Shown here: piece after piece, positions 31,914 to 39,568 of the stretch | Layout: each line of letters opens with the position of its first letter | Numbering within the stretch: position 1 is the first letter of the stretch | The notes under the pieces: generated by a model | Told to the model about the DNA's origin: nothing | Seen by the model: only the letters and a program-made list of their open reading frames with translations | Database searches by the model: none | Source of the DNA: Hymenobacter chitinivorans DSM 11115 | Lineage (GTDB): Bacteria; Bacteroidota; Bacteroidia; Cytophagales; Hymenobacteraceae | Reading direction: 5' to 3' | Assembly: GCF_002797555.1 (NCBI RefSeq) | Contig: NZ_PGFA01000004.1 | Location: forward strand, 434,001-498,000 | DNA: 64,000 bases | Made by a program: the position numbers and the translations under genes

Positions 31914-33815
31914 TTATAGTTGCGGCAGCTCTACTAGCACGCTGGTGCCGCCACCCGGGGCGCTCTGAATGTCGAGCGTGCCGCCGTGGCGCTGCACGAA
32001 GGCCTTGCACAGCAGCAACCCCAGCCCCGTGCCCGTGCGGGGCCCAACGGGGCTGGTAGGCGTAGTCACCGGACTATTGCTGAGCACTTCGGCCACCAGG
32101 TTGGCGGGCATGCCCCGGCCCGAGTCCGTCACGGTTAGCCGCACCGACTTCGTATCCGGCACCTCGGCGGCCGAAAACTGCACCGTGCCGCCGAGCGGAG
32201 TAAACTTCAGCGCGTTGCCCACTAAGTTGCGCAGGATGGTGCGGGCCATGTTCTGGTCGGCCCAGAGCGTGAGCTCCGGCGGGTGCGCGGCCCGCAGCGT
32301 AATCTGCTTGGCCTCGGCCGTGGTTTGGTAGAGCTGCAGGTTTTCCTCAAACAACTCGGCTACCAGCAGCTGCTCGGGGCGGAAGGCCAGCTCCCCGGTC
32401 TGGCTCACGGCCCAGTTGAGCAGGTTGTCGAGCAGGTTGTTGAGGCTCTGGGCCGACTGCCGCACCAGGGCCGGCAGGCGCTGCAGGCCTTCCTCGTCCT
32501 GGCGCTTGAGGTAGAAGCCAATCAGCTCCGTGACGCCGACGAAGGACGTGACCGGGCCGCGCAGGTCGTGGGCCACAATGGCGTAGAGCCGGTCTTTGGA
32601 AGCGGCCATCTGGCGCAGCTCGGCGGTGGTTGCCTGCAGCACCAGGTTGTTGGCGGCCAGGGCGGCCCGGCTGCGGCGCAGCTGCCAGTACAGGAATCCG
32701 AAACCCACCAGCCCCAGCACCAACGCCGCAATGGCGCCCCACAGCTCCCGGTTGCGCAGCTTCTGCAGCTCGGCCTGCTGGGTCAGCAGCTGAATCTGCT
32801 GCTCCCGGTCTTCGCTGTCGTAGCGGCTTTGCAGGGCCGTGAGCGTGGCCAGGCGGCGGCCGTTGTTGAGGGAGTCGTTCAGGGCGTCGTAGTGCTGCTG
32901 CCACTGGTAGGCCTGCTGGTACTGGCCTTGCCGGGCGGTTACCTCGGCCAGCATGCTGTAGGCATCCAGCACCCGCTCCTTACTACGGCCCCGGCGGGCC
33001 TGCCGGAGCGAGAGCCGGGCCAGGGTGGCCGCTTCCTGGGGGCGCTGGGTTTCGAGCAGTACCATGCTCAGCAGGGCCAGGTCGCCGGCTTCGTAGCGGG
33101 GCTGGTGGGCCTGCTGGGTGAGGGCCAACGACTGCCGGATCAGCTTCTCGGCCAGCTCGTAGCGTTGCCCATAATAGTGGTAAGTGCCCAGGTTGGCCAG
33201 GTAGATAGACTCATTCATCCGGTTGCCGGTGCGCCGCGCCAGGGTCAGGGCCAGGTCGGTGTAGTGCAGGGCCCGGGCATCCTGACCCAGGTGGAAAAAC
33301 AGGCTCGACAGGTTGCCATACAGGGTGAGCAGCGTGCCCGGCCGCACGCCGGGGCGGTCGGCCAGCTGCAGCGCGTGCCGGTAATGGCGCCAGGCACTGG
33401 CCGTGTCGCTCCGCTCGTGGTGCACGGCGGCCATGGTGGTGTAGGAGCGCACCAGCCCGTCGGAGTCGTTGAGCTGCCGGGCCAGGGCCTGCGACTGGGC
33501 ATAGAGGGTCAGGGCGTAGGCGCCGTCGGAAAGCACGGCGTAGCAGCTGCCCAGCGTGGCCAGGCTGCGCATCAGGCCGCGCTGGTCGTGCAGGCGCTGG
33601 GCCAGAGCCACGGCCTGCTCCCCGTAGCGCCGGGCCGTGTCGGGCACAATATCGTGGAGGGCGTAGCTGAGGGAATCAAGCACCTGCACCCGGCGCGGCG
33701 ACTCGGGCAACACCCGCAGCTGAAGCTGCAGACGGGTAACAACCGCCGGGTCCTGGGCCCGCAGGAGCTGTGGCAGGGCTAGTAGCAGCAACAAAAAGAG
33801 TAAACGTTGCCGCAT
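31914..33815 (-). CDS. TPR-containing sensor histidine kinase
   Basis: A 633-residue kinase. A signal peptide (MRQRLLFLLLLLALP, ending LRAQ) is followed by several tetratricopeptide repeats (about residues 40-355) in the periplasm, one transmembrane helix (about 365-385), a coiled-coil linker, and a cytoplasmic kinase core. The H-box is IVAHDLRGPVTSF, with the phospho-acceptor His416. The N-box is NLVGNALKFTP and the G-boxes are DSGRGMP and GLGLLLC. It lacks a receiver domain, so its partner regulator is elsewhere. The ATG at 33815 is supported by a minus-7 box at 33842-33849 (minus), which lies inside the longer open frame. Confidence 0.88.
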   Translation of the reverse strand: MRQRLLFLLLLLALPQLLRAQDPAVVTRLQLQLRVLPESPRRVQVLDSLSYALHDIVPDTARRYGEQAVALAQRLHDQRGLMRSLATLGSCYAVLSDGAYALTLYAQSQALARQLNDSDGLVRSYTTMAAVHHERSDTASAWRHYRHALQLADRPGVRPGTLLTLYGNLSSLFFHLGQDARALHYTDLALTLARRTGNRMNESIYLANLGTYHYYGQRYELAEKLIRQSLALTQQAHQPRYEAGDLALLSMVLLETQRPQEAATLARLSLRQARRGRSKERVLDAYSMLAEVTARQGQYQQAYQWQQHYDALNDSLNNGRRLATLTALQSRYDSEDREQQIQLLTQQAELQKLRNRELWGAIAALVLGLVGFGFLYWQLRRSRAALAANNLVLQATTAELRQMAASKDRLYAIVAHDLRGPVTSFVGVTELIGFYLKRQDEEGLQRLPALVRQSAQSLNNLLDNLLNWAVSQTGELAFRPEQLLVAELFEENLQLYQTTAEAKQITLRAAHPPELTLWADQNMARTILRNLVGNALKFTPLGGTVQFSAAEVPDTKSVRLTVTDSGRGMPANLVAEVLSNSPVTTPTSPVGPRTGTGLGLLLCKAFVQRHGGTLDIQSAPGGGTSVLVELPQL

Positions 33816-33841
33816 TCGGTCTGGCCATAGTAAGAACTGGG

Positions 33842-33849
33842 CAAAAATA
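33842..33849 (-). promoter_or_regulatory. Minus-7 promoter box of the histidine kinase gene
   Basis: Exact TAnnTTTG (TATTTTTG) on the minus strand, 26 nt before the ATG at 33815. It rules out the in-frame start near 33914. Confidence 0.6.
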
Positions 33850-33929
33850 GCCCTTCTGCCCTTACCAGCAAGCTGAATATAGTACTTTTTCGGGAAGCTC
33901 CACCGTGCCGGCACCTCCCAATACGGCCT

Positions 33930-34523
33930 TTACAGCAGGCAAAACCAGCGCTGCCGGGCCTCCAGGTGCGAATTACGCAGGAATTCGGCTACCGGCGCCA
34001 GGTTGGTCAGCAAGGAGGTTAGCACCAGCACCTCCCCCGAGGCCAGGTGCAGGCGCAGGAAATTGTAATTGCTCCAGAACAGGCGGGGCGAACGGCAGGT
34101 CACGTACTCCACCCGCAGCAGGTCGCGCTGGGCGAAGGGAATCAGCACCCGGCCCTCGTACACCTCCAGCTTGTTGTGCTTGGGGTCGAAGACCAGGGTG
34201 GTGCGCAGGTTGTGGGCGTAGTACTGGGCGTGCAGAATAAGAGCCGGCACCGAAAAACCCAGAATTACGGCCGCCAGGGCCGTAAGCAGCACCAGCTCGT
34301 AGGCGCTCAGCGTGCCCAGATACAGAAACGAAATCAGGAAGGGCAGGCCCACGCTCATGCACAGCAGGGGCCAGAACAGCAGGTAGAACTGCCGCAGAAA
34401 CGTGGGCCGGTACACCCGGCTGGCCTGGGTGAAAAAGCTGGTGATAAAGCGCAGCCCGAACACGATGGCGCAGACCGCCACCGTGAATTCGAGCAACGGC
34501 CGCAGGAAAGGAAATAGCTTCAC
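33930..34523 (-). CDS. Membrane protein of unknown function, GTG start
   Basis: A 197-residue protein. There is one hydrophobic helix near residues 10-30, two more near 47-72 and 75-97, and then a soluble C-terminal half (about 105-197). That half has a beta-rich LRTTLVFDPKHNKLEVYEGR pattern that looks like a small PH-like fold. I do not recognise a family. The start is GTG, 3 nt after the stop codon of selD (TAA then GCG then GTG), so it is the second gene of a selD transcript. A link to selenium metabolism is not implied by its sequence. Confidence 0.72.
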   Translation of the reverse strand: MKLFPFLRPLLEFTVAVCAIVFGLRFITSFFTQASRVYRPTFLRQFYLLFWPLLCMSVGLPFLISFLYLGTLSAYELVLLTALAAVILGFSVPALILHAQYYAHNLRTTLVFDPKHNKLEVYEGRVLIPFAQRDLLRVEYVTCRSPRLFWSNYNFLRLHLASGEVLVLTSLLTNLAPVAEFLRNSHLEARQRWFCLL

Positions 34524-34526
34524 CGC

Positions 34527-35591
34527 TTACTTGACCTCAATCCAGGGCTCCCCGGCCACGTGGGGGCGCAGGCTGCCAAACGATTCGAGCTGCAGGCCAT
34601 ACTTCTCGAACACGGCCTGCACCGCCGCCTGCCCACCGGGCTCCACGCACACCAGCAGGCCGCCCGAGGTCTGGGGGTCGCAGAGCCACTGGCGCTGCTC
34701 GTCGGTGATTTCCCCAATCTTGTGGCCGTAGCTGTCCCAGTTGCGCACCGTGCCGCCGGGCACGGCCTTCTGCTGGCGGTACTGCTCGGCCTCGGCCAGC
34801 AGGGGCACCTTGCTGAAGTCGATTTCGGCGGTCAGGTTGCTGCCCTCGCACACTTCCGCGAGGTGGCCCAGCAGCCCGAAGCCCGTGACGTCGGTCATGG
34901 CCCGCACCTGGGTGAGCTGGCCCAGGTCGTAGCCGATTTTGTTGAGCTGCATCATGCTCCGGGGCGCAATCTGCTCGTGCTCGGGCCGCAGAATGCCGCG
35001 CTTCTGGGCCGTAGTGAGCATGCCCACGCCCAGGGGCTTGGTCAGATACAGCTCGCAGCCGGCCGTGGCCGTGTCGTTCTGCTTCAGGTTCGGGATATCG
35101 AGCATCCCGGTCACGGCCAGGCCGAAAATGGGCTCCGGCGAGTCGATGCTGTGGCCGCCGGCCAGCGGGATGCCCGCCTCGGCGCAAATGCTGCGGCTGC
35201 CTTCGATAACCCGGCGGGCCACTTCGGGGGCCAGCTTGTCGATGGGCCAGCCCAGCACGGCAATAGCCATGACGGGCCGCCCGCCCATGGCATATACGTC
35301 CGAAATAGCGTTGGCCGACGCAATCCGCCCGAAGTCGTAGGCGTCGTCGACGATGGGCATGAAGAAGTCGGTGGTGCTGATGATGGCCTGCCCGCCGCCA
35401 ATGTCGTACACGGCCGCGTCGTCGCGGCTGCTATTGCCGACCAGCAGCTTGTCGTGCTCGGGCTGCACGATGCTGGTGTGCAAAATCTGGTCGAGCACCT
35501 TGGGCGCGATTTTGCAGCCGCAGCCCGCCCCGTGGCTGTACTGGGTCAGGCGAATCTGGTCGGTGGCGGGGGAGGAGGTATCAGGAAGCAT
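34527..35591 (-). CDS. selD: Selenide, water dikinase
   Basis: A 354-residue SelD. The active-site region is SHGAGCGCK at about residues 19-27; the cysteine is encoded as Cys, not Sec, and is followed by the essential Lys. A DDAAVYDIG block and GGHSID (about 188) belong to the ATP-grasp-like AIRS fold, and DPQTSGGLLV closes the C-terminal domain. It makes selenophosphate from selenide and ATP for Sec-tRNA or for 2-selenouridine formation. mnmH is 1.5 kb away. The frame is open to 35858, but the extension is encoded by a 21-bp tandem array, so the ATG at 35591 is used. A TATCTTCG box (35614-35621, minus) is the likely promoter. Confidence 0.93.
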   Translation of the reverse strand: MLPDTSSPATDQIRLTQYSHGAGCGCKIAPKVLDQILHTSIVQPEHDKLLVGNSSRDDAAVYDIGGGQAIISTTDFFMPIVDDAYDFGRIASANAISDVYAMGGRPVMAIAVLGWPIDKLAPEVARRVIEGSRSICAEAGIPLAGGHSIDSPEPIFGLAVTGMLDIPNLKQNDTATAGCELYLTKPLGVGMLTTAQKRGILRPEHEQIAPRSMMQLNKIGYDLGQLTQVRAMTDVTGFGLLGHLAEVCEGSNLTAEIDFSKVPLLAEAEQYRQQKAVPGGTVRNWDSYGHKIGEITDEQRQWLCDPQTSGGLLVCVEPGGQAAVQAVFEKYGLQLESFGSLRPHVAGEPWIEVK

Positions 35592-35730
35592 AAGCGGGAA
35601 AGTCAGACGTTGGCGAAGATAACCGGTAGAAGCGGCAAAGCTCCCGGAAAAGTTCAGCAGCCGGCCAGTCGTTGGGTTGTCGTGAACAAGCCTTAGAACA
35701 AAGGAAAAGCCAGTTAGCTGGTTCCGATTG

Positions 35731-36003
35731 GCGTTCGGCTGCACCAGAACGGCGTTCCGGAGCAGCCGAACACCAATCCGGAGCACGGGAATGGCATTCT
35801 GGTGCAGCCGAACGCCACTCTGCTGCACCGGGACGTCATTCCGGTACACCGGAAACACAAACCCCTACACAGGAATGGCATTCCGCTGTAGCCGAACGCC
35901 CTTCCCGTGCAGCCGATTGCCAATCCGGAGCAGCCGACCCCCCTCCCGGTGTACCGGTACCCCCTCCGGCTGCAGCCGACCCCCCTCCGGGAGCAGCGGA
36001 GGG
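35731..36003. repeat. Thirteen 21-bp tandem quasi-palindromic repeats
   Basis: There are 13 consecutive units of exactly 21 bp with consensus CATTCCGGTGCAGCCGAACG and no insertions. Many units are imperfect palindromes of the form TTCCGG-TGCA-CCGGAA. They vary by substitutions but keep the phase. The array lies 140 bp upstream of selD and 144 bp upstream of the divergent gene at 36147. It can be read as a 7-residue repeat in some frames, but I see no start or RNA-level reason to call it coding. Confidence 0.8.
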
Positions 36004-36069
36004 GCCTCCCGGGCTTGGGAAAGTAGCTGCCGAATGAGCCATTCGGAAAGCAGGCGCTACCGTTGGGTT

Positions 36070-36077
36070 TATTTTTG
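36070..36077 (+). promoter_or_regulatory. Minus-7 promoter box of gene 36147
   Basis: Exact TAnnTTTG (TATTTTTG), 69 nt before the ATG at 36147. Confidence 0.5.
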
Positions 36078-36146
36078 CACGATACTTGACAATCAGAAGC
36101 TTATTAGTAGATTTCAGACATAGTATTCACCATATCTTTCCTGCTT

Positions 36147-36533
36147 ATGCCCCGCAAACCGCGCATTATTATCCCCGAGAATTCAGCCGACTTGTTTAAG
36201 CTGAACAATCTTATCTATGCCCAGCACCAGAAGCTGGGAGCCAAGTCGCCGCTGCACACCCTGGAGGAGCTACCCAGCTGGGACGAAGTGGGCCCCAAGG
36301 TCCTGGATGCCCAGAAGCTGCAAGCCGAAATCGAGCAGCGCGAGAAGGACCTCAAGATCCTCTACGGCAAGCGCCAAGCTCTGGCTGACCTGCTGCTGCC
36401 CCAGACCCGCGGCACCCGCGACCTGCTCTCGGGCGTGTACAGCCAGAACCTGCGCCGCCTGGGTGAGTTTGGCTTCGAGGTGATTGACGAACCCGAGAAG
36501 AAAGCTACCCCAGCCCCCGTCAAAAAAGGGTAA
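36147..36533 (+). CDS. Small charged protein, unknown function
   Basis: A 128-residue soluble protein that I do not recognise. It has a basic N-terminus (MPRKPRIIIPENSA), a central charged helix with heptad-like spacing (about residues 55-80, AQKLQAEIEQREKDLKI) that could form a coiled coil, and a C-terminal tail rich in Lys, Pro and Ala. No signal peptide or membrane segment is seen. It stands alone between the 21-bp array and a long palindrome at 36576-36662. Confidence 0.7.
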   Translation: MPRKPRIIIPENSADLFKLNNLIYAQHQKLGAKSPLHTLEELPSWDEVGPKVLDAQKLQAEIEQREKDLKILYGKRQALADLLLPQTRGTRDLLSGVYSQNLRRLGEFGFEVIDEPEKKATPAPVKKG

Positions 36534-36575
36534 GGCCTGCTAGTAGAGCCTACCCGCCACGCCAAGCCGCCCGCT

Positions 36576-36662
36576 CAGTAGCGCGAACTTTGTAGTTCGC
36601 GTGCCCCAACGACCACCGTTGAACCGGTGCGGGGCACGCGAACTACAAAGTTCGCGCTACTG
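36576..36662. repeat. Perfect 32-bp inverted repeat with nested palindromes
   Basis: The arms 36576-36607 and 36631-36662 are perfectly inverted over 32 bp. Each arm contains its own small palindrome, CGCGAACT-TTGT-AGTTCGCG, and the 23-nt spacer also has a CACCG/CGGTG dyad. The right arm includes the final CAG-TAG codons of the VOC gene (stop at 36657-36659). Confidence 0.9.
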
Positions 36663-37049
36663 CTTCCAGCTAGCCGGCTGGAGCACCACGCGGTAGCCGT
36701 CGGGGTCTTCGAAGGTGCGGCCCTGCTGGTCCCAATAAGGGTTGTAGGAAGGCACGGGCACGTAGCCGTGGTCCTGCAGGCGCTGCACGGCGGCCTGCCA
36801 CTCGGCGGCGTCAGGCAGGTAGAAGACCAGCAGGTTGTCGGGAGTAGGGGCCCGGCCCACGGTGTGGCCGGGCTGGTGGGTAAACTCGAAGTGGTAGGGC
36901 CCGGCCGGGTGGCCCAGCATCACCCCGTCGAAGCCGTTGTGGTTTTCGAAGCTATACAGCTCCGGCAGGCCCAGTCCGTCGCGGTAGAAGCGAATTACGG
37001 CCGCCAGATTGTCGGTAGGGCGGGCCACCCGCAGCGTGGGCACCGGCAT
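36657..37049 (-). CDS. VOC (glyoxalase/bleomycin-resistance fold) protein
   Basis: A 130-residue single-domain VOC protein with the two beta-alpha-beta3 modules: an opening LRVARPTDNLAAVIRFYRDGLG, a middle HFEFTHQPGHT (candidate metal His/Glu) and a closing DPDGYRVVLQP. The family includes glyoxalases, dioxygenases and resistance proteins, and the substrate cannot be read from sequence. Its ATG follows the mnmH stop directly (zero gap), so it is probably translated from the mnmH transcript. Its last residue and stop codon fall inside the 32-bp repeat arm. Confidence 0.85.
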   Translation of the reverse strand: MPVPTLRVARPTDNLAAVIRFYRDGLGLPELYSFENHNGFDGVMLGHPAGPYHFEFTHQPGHTVGRAPTPDNLLVFYLPDAAEWQAAVQRLQDHGYVPVPSYNPYWDQQGRTFEDPDGYRVVLQPASWKQ

Positions 37050-38090
37050 CTAGGCGGTTTGGAGCAAGCTGGCGTGCCGGGCGGCTTCCAGTACCAGGTC
37101 GGCATTCACTTGCGGGTCGCAGGTGTCGGACGGAAGCCGCAGCACCTGGCTGTTGGTCTTGTTGTCGAGCCCGAAGCCGTAGGTTTTGTCGTAGTAGGAG
37201 AGGGCAATATCGACCATCTTCTCCATGTCGCCAACCTCAATGGCGGCCAGGGCCTCCTTGGTAGCCAGGCCGCCCAGGCGCTTGCTGATGCGCTGAATGG
37301 CTTCGGCCAGCTGCTGCGGGTCTTCCTTGCCGTACTCGGCCGCCAGCTTGCGGGTGCGCACCGGGCGCGGGATGTCGAGCACCAGCAGGGGAGCCGCCCG
37401 CATCTGCTCGAAGAGAGGCTTGGGAATAGTCAGCCGCCCGATGGTCAGGCTCTCGTCTTCCAGCCAGGGCGTCACACCCGCAGGCAGCTGGCTGAGCTCC
37501 AGGGCCAGGTTGTTCTCGAACTGCTCGGGCGTGGGCTGGGGCGGCAGGCCAATGGCCCCGAACGAGGAGCCCTTATGATTGGCCAGCCCCTCTAAATCGA
37601 CAATCGTTTCGCCGCGGCGGGCCAGCTCGTGGAGCACGTCGGTCTTGCCCGAGCCCGTGAGGCCGCCCAGAATCAGCATGGGCCGGGGCTCCGCAAACTG
37701 GGCCAGGGCCCAGCGGCGGTAATCCTTATAGCCCTTATCCAGCAAATGCACCTTGAAGCCGGCCAGCTCCAGCAGCCAGTGGACGGCCCCGCTGCGCATG
37801 CCGCCCCGCCAGCAGTGCAGGCGCACTTCCTTGTTGGGGGCCAGCTTCTGGGCCTGCTTCACCATCCGGCTCATCTTGGGCCCGAAGAAGTCGAGCCCGA
37901 TGTGGATGGCCCGGTCCTGGCTGACCTGCTTGTAAGCAGTACCGATGCGGGCCCGCTCCTCATCCGAAAACAGGGGCAGACTCAGCGCCCCCGGAATATG
38001 GCCGTGGGCGTACTCGATGGGCGCCCGCACGTCCAGAATCGGGGCATCGGCGGGACCAGTCAGGAAATCGGAAAGGGGAATGCGAGGCAA
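37050..38090 (-). CDS. mnmH: tRNA 2-selenouridine synthase
   Basis: A 346-residue MnmH (SelU). A rhodanese domain (residues 1-125) has the active-site Cys93 in LHCWRGGMRS. A P-loop domain has GGLTGSGKT at 142-150. It replaces sulfur by selenium at U34 of glutamate, lysine and glutamine tRNAs through a geranylated intermediate, using selenophosphate from SelD. The start codon is TTG (38090); no ATG is near, and the family begins here. An adjacent CACCTTTG overlaps it. It runs directly into the VOC gene. Combined with selD at 34.5-35.6 kb this suggests that selenium is used for tRNA modification. Confidence 0.92.
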   Translation of the reverse strand: MPRIPLSDFLTGPADAPILDVRAPIEYAHGHIPGALSLPLFSDEERARIGTAYKQVSQDRAIHIGLDFFGPKMSRMVKQAQKLAPNKEVRLHCWRGGMRSGAVHWLLELAGFKVHLLDKGYKDYRRWALAQFAEPRPMLILGGLTGSGKTDVLHELARRGETIVDLEGLANHKGSSFGAIGLPPQPTPEQFENNLALELSQLPAGVTPWLEDESLTIGRLTIPKPLFEQMRAAPLLVLDIPRPVRTRKLAAEYGKEDPQQLAEAIQRISKRLGGLATKEALAAIEVGDMEKMVDIALSYYDKTYGFGLDNKTNSQVLRLPSDTCDPQVNADLVLEAARHASLLQTA

Positions 38091-38092
38091 AG

Positions 38093-38197
38093 GTGAAGTT
38101 GTGAGGTGGTGAAATTGTGAAGAGGGGAAAAATAGTGAGTCGTCCTGGCAGAGTTGTTAAAAACAACTTCACCATTTCACAACTTCACCACTTCACA
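38093..38197. repeat. GTGAAGTTGTGAA-type inverted repeat between mnmH and pdxJ
   Basis: GTGAAGTTGTGAGGTGGTGAA (from about 38093) is inverted as TTCACCATTTCACAACTTCACC near 38165-38197. The right arm contains the pdxJ stop codon TGA (38193-38195). The arms enclose about 35 nt. Confidence 0.75.
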
Positions 38198-38906
38198 CCA
38201 GCTGGCGGCGGTACAGCTGGATGGTATTTTCCAGCCCGTAGTACAGTGCGTCGCACACCAGGGCGTGCCCGATGCTAACCTCGTCGAGGCCGGGTAAGTT
38301 CTGCTTGAGGTAGGCTAGGTTCTCCAGGTCCAGGTCGTGGCCGGCGTTCAGGCCCAGGCCGAGCTGCCGGGCCAGGGTGGCCGCCACGGTGTAGGGGGCA
38401 ATAGCGGCCTCCCGGTTGGTCGGGTACTGCCGGGCGTAGTCTTCGGTGTAGAGCTCAATCCGGTCGGTGCCGGTGGCTACGGCGGCTTTCACCATGGCCG
38501 GGTCGGGGTCGAGGAAGATGGACACCCGGCAGCCGATGGACTTGAGCTCGGTCACGACGCCAATAAGATAAATCTGGTGGGTAATGGTGTCCCAGCCGGC
38601 GTTGGAGGTAATGGCGTCGGGCGCGTCGGGCACCAGCGTCACCTGCTCGGGCTTCACCTCGCGCACCAAATCGATGAAGTCCGGGGTGGGGTTGCCCTCC
38701 ACGTTGAGCTCGGTGGTCACAATCTGGCGCAGGTCGCGCACGTCCTGGTAGCGGATATGGCGCTCATCGGGCCGCGGGTGCACCGTGATGCCCTGGGCCC
38801 CAAACCGCTCACAGTCACGGGCTACCTGGAGCACATCGGGGCGGTTGTGGCCGCGGGCGTTCCGCAGCGTGGCTATTTTATTTATGTTTACGCTAAGTTT
38901 CGTCAT
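38193..38906 (-). CDS. pdxJ: Pyridoxine 5'-phosphate synthase
   Basis: A 237-residue TIM-barrel PdxJ. Residues that mark the family are VNINKIATLRNARG (about 5-18), TVHPRPDERHI (active-site His and Arg), IELYTEDYA (about 144-152) and GHDLDLENL near the C-terminus. It condenses 3-amino-1-hydroxyacetone phosphate with 1-deoxyxylulose 5-phosphate to form pyridoxine 5'-phosphate. The frame is open to 38954, but the ATG at 38906 gives the standard start (MTKLSVNINK). The stop codon is inside a repeat arm. It is divergent from yqeY. Confidence 0.93.
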   Translation of the reverse strand: MTKLSVNINKIATLRNARGHNRPDVLQVARDCERFGAQGITVHPRPDERHIRYQDVRDLRQIVTTELNVEGNPTPDFIDLVREVKPEQVTLVPDAPDAITSNAGWDTITHQIYLIGVVTELKSIGCRVSIFLDPDPAMVKAAVATGTDRIELYTEDYARQYPTNREAAIAPYTVAATLARQLGLGLNAGHDLDLENLAYLKQNLPGLDEVSIGHALVCDALYYGLENTIQLYRRQLV

Positions 38907-39005
38907 GAGAGAAGGCGAAAAACTGACTCCAGAACGGCCAGCGTGGGTCATCAATACGCGGCCAGTCGGAATCTACGGGTTCCAGACATTTACTACTACA
39001 AACTT

Positions 39006-39470
39006 ATGGCTCTGAAGGAAACCATCGACGCGGATATCAAAAAGGCTATGCTGGCCAAGGACAAAGTTCGGCTCCTGACGCTGCGCAGCATCAAGTCGCA
39101 GATCATGCTGGCCGAAACGGCCGAAGGAGCCCACGGTGCCGCCCTGACCGAGGACGCCGAGCTCAAGCTCCTGAACAAAGCCGCCAAGCAGCGCCGGGAA
39201 GCCGCCGAAACCTACCAGAAGCAGTTCCGCTCCGACCTCGAAGAAGTGGAGCTGGCCGAGCTGGCCATCATCGAAGAATACCTGCCCCAGCAGCTCTCCG
39301 AGGCCGACCTGGTCGAAAAGCTCGTTGCCATCATCCAGCGCGTGGGTGCCACCGGCCCCTCCGACCTGGGCAAGGTCATGGGTGCCGCCGCCCGGGAGCT
39401 GTCCGGCCAGGCCGACGGCAAAGTCATTTCCCAGGTAGTCAGCAACCTGCTCAACAACACGAATGTCTAA
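39006..39470 (+). CDS. GatB/YqeY domain protein
   Basis: A 154-residue YqeY-like protein. The N-terminal helical domain (LKETIDADIKKAMLAKDK to EEYLPQQL) and the C-terminal tRNA-binding-type domain (KVMGAAARELSGQADGKVISQVVSNLL) match the family. The C-terminal part is shared with GatB, which suggests tRNA contact, but YqeY activity is not well defined. The ATG at 39006 is supported by the family start; the frame extends much further upstream only as an antisense read of pdxJ. A repeat-filled gap precedes cvpA. Confidence 0.9.
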   Translation: MALKETIDADIKKAMLAKDKVRLLTLRSIKSQIMLAETAEGAHGAALTEDAELKLLNKAAKQRREAAETYQKQFRSDLEEVELAELAIIEEYLPQQLSEADLVEKLVAIIQRVGATGPSDLGKVMGAAARELSGQADGKVISQVVSNLLNNTNV

Positions 39471-39471
39471 G

Positions 39472-39568
39472 CGGTGAAATTGTGAAAGGTGAAGTTGTGA
39501 ATCAATATTCTGGTGACGCGCCCCTTCACAAGCTGCTATTCACAATTTCACCCTTCACTACTTCACCT
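39472..39568. repeat. GTGAAATTGTGAA-type inverted repeat directly before cvpA
   Basis: GTGAAATTGTGAAAGGTGAA (from 39474) is inverted with a few mismatches as the CACAATTTCACCCTTCAC segment near 39541-39566. The element spans from just after the yqeY stop (39470) to the ATG of cvpA (39570), so the cvpA leader should fold into a long hairpin. Confidence 0.75.

Larger units (their letters stand above)
35592..36146. other. Intergenic region between selD and an orphan gene
   Basis: This 555-bp gap between divergent genes is dominated by the tandem array at 35731-36003. Its left end holds the selD promoter and its right end a minus-7 box (36070-36077). No convincing coding frame was found in the gap itself. 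Confidence 0.7.

Noticed and set aside
32283..33782. A 499-residue open frame antisense to the histidine kinase
   Set aside because: The kinase has H, N and G boxes on the other strand, while this frame shows only shadow composition (Gln/Gly/Val-rich).
33816..33914. Longer start of the histidine kinase
   Set aside because: The minus-7 box at 33842-33849 (minus) and a proper signal peptide from the ATG at 33815 argue against it.
35592..35858. N-terminal extension of selD
   Set aside because: The extra residues come from the 21-bp array and its flank (7-residue periodic sequence) and SelD proteins start near the ATG at 35591.
35731..36003. CRISPR array
   Set aside because: The units are contiguous with no unique spacers and no cas genes are nearby.
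35672..36123. Open frames running through the 21-bp array on both strands
   Set aside because: A repeat length divisible by three keeps several frames open. There is no conserved start, and the translated heptads differ in each frame.
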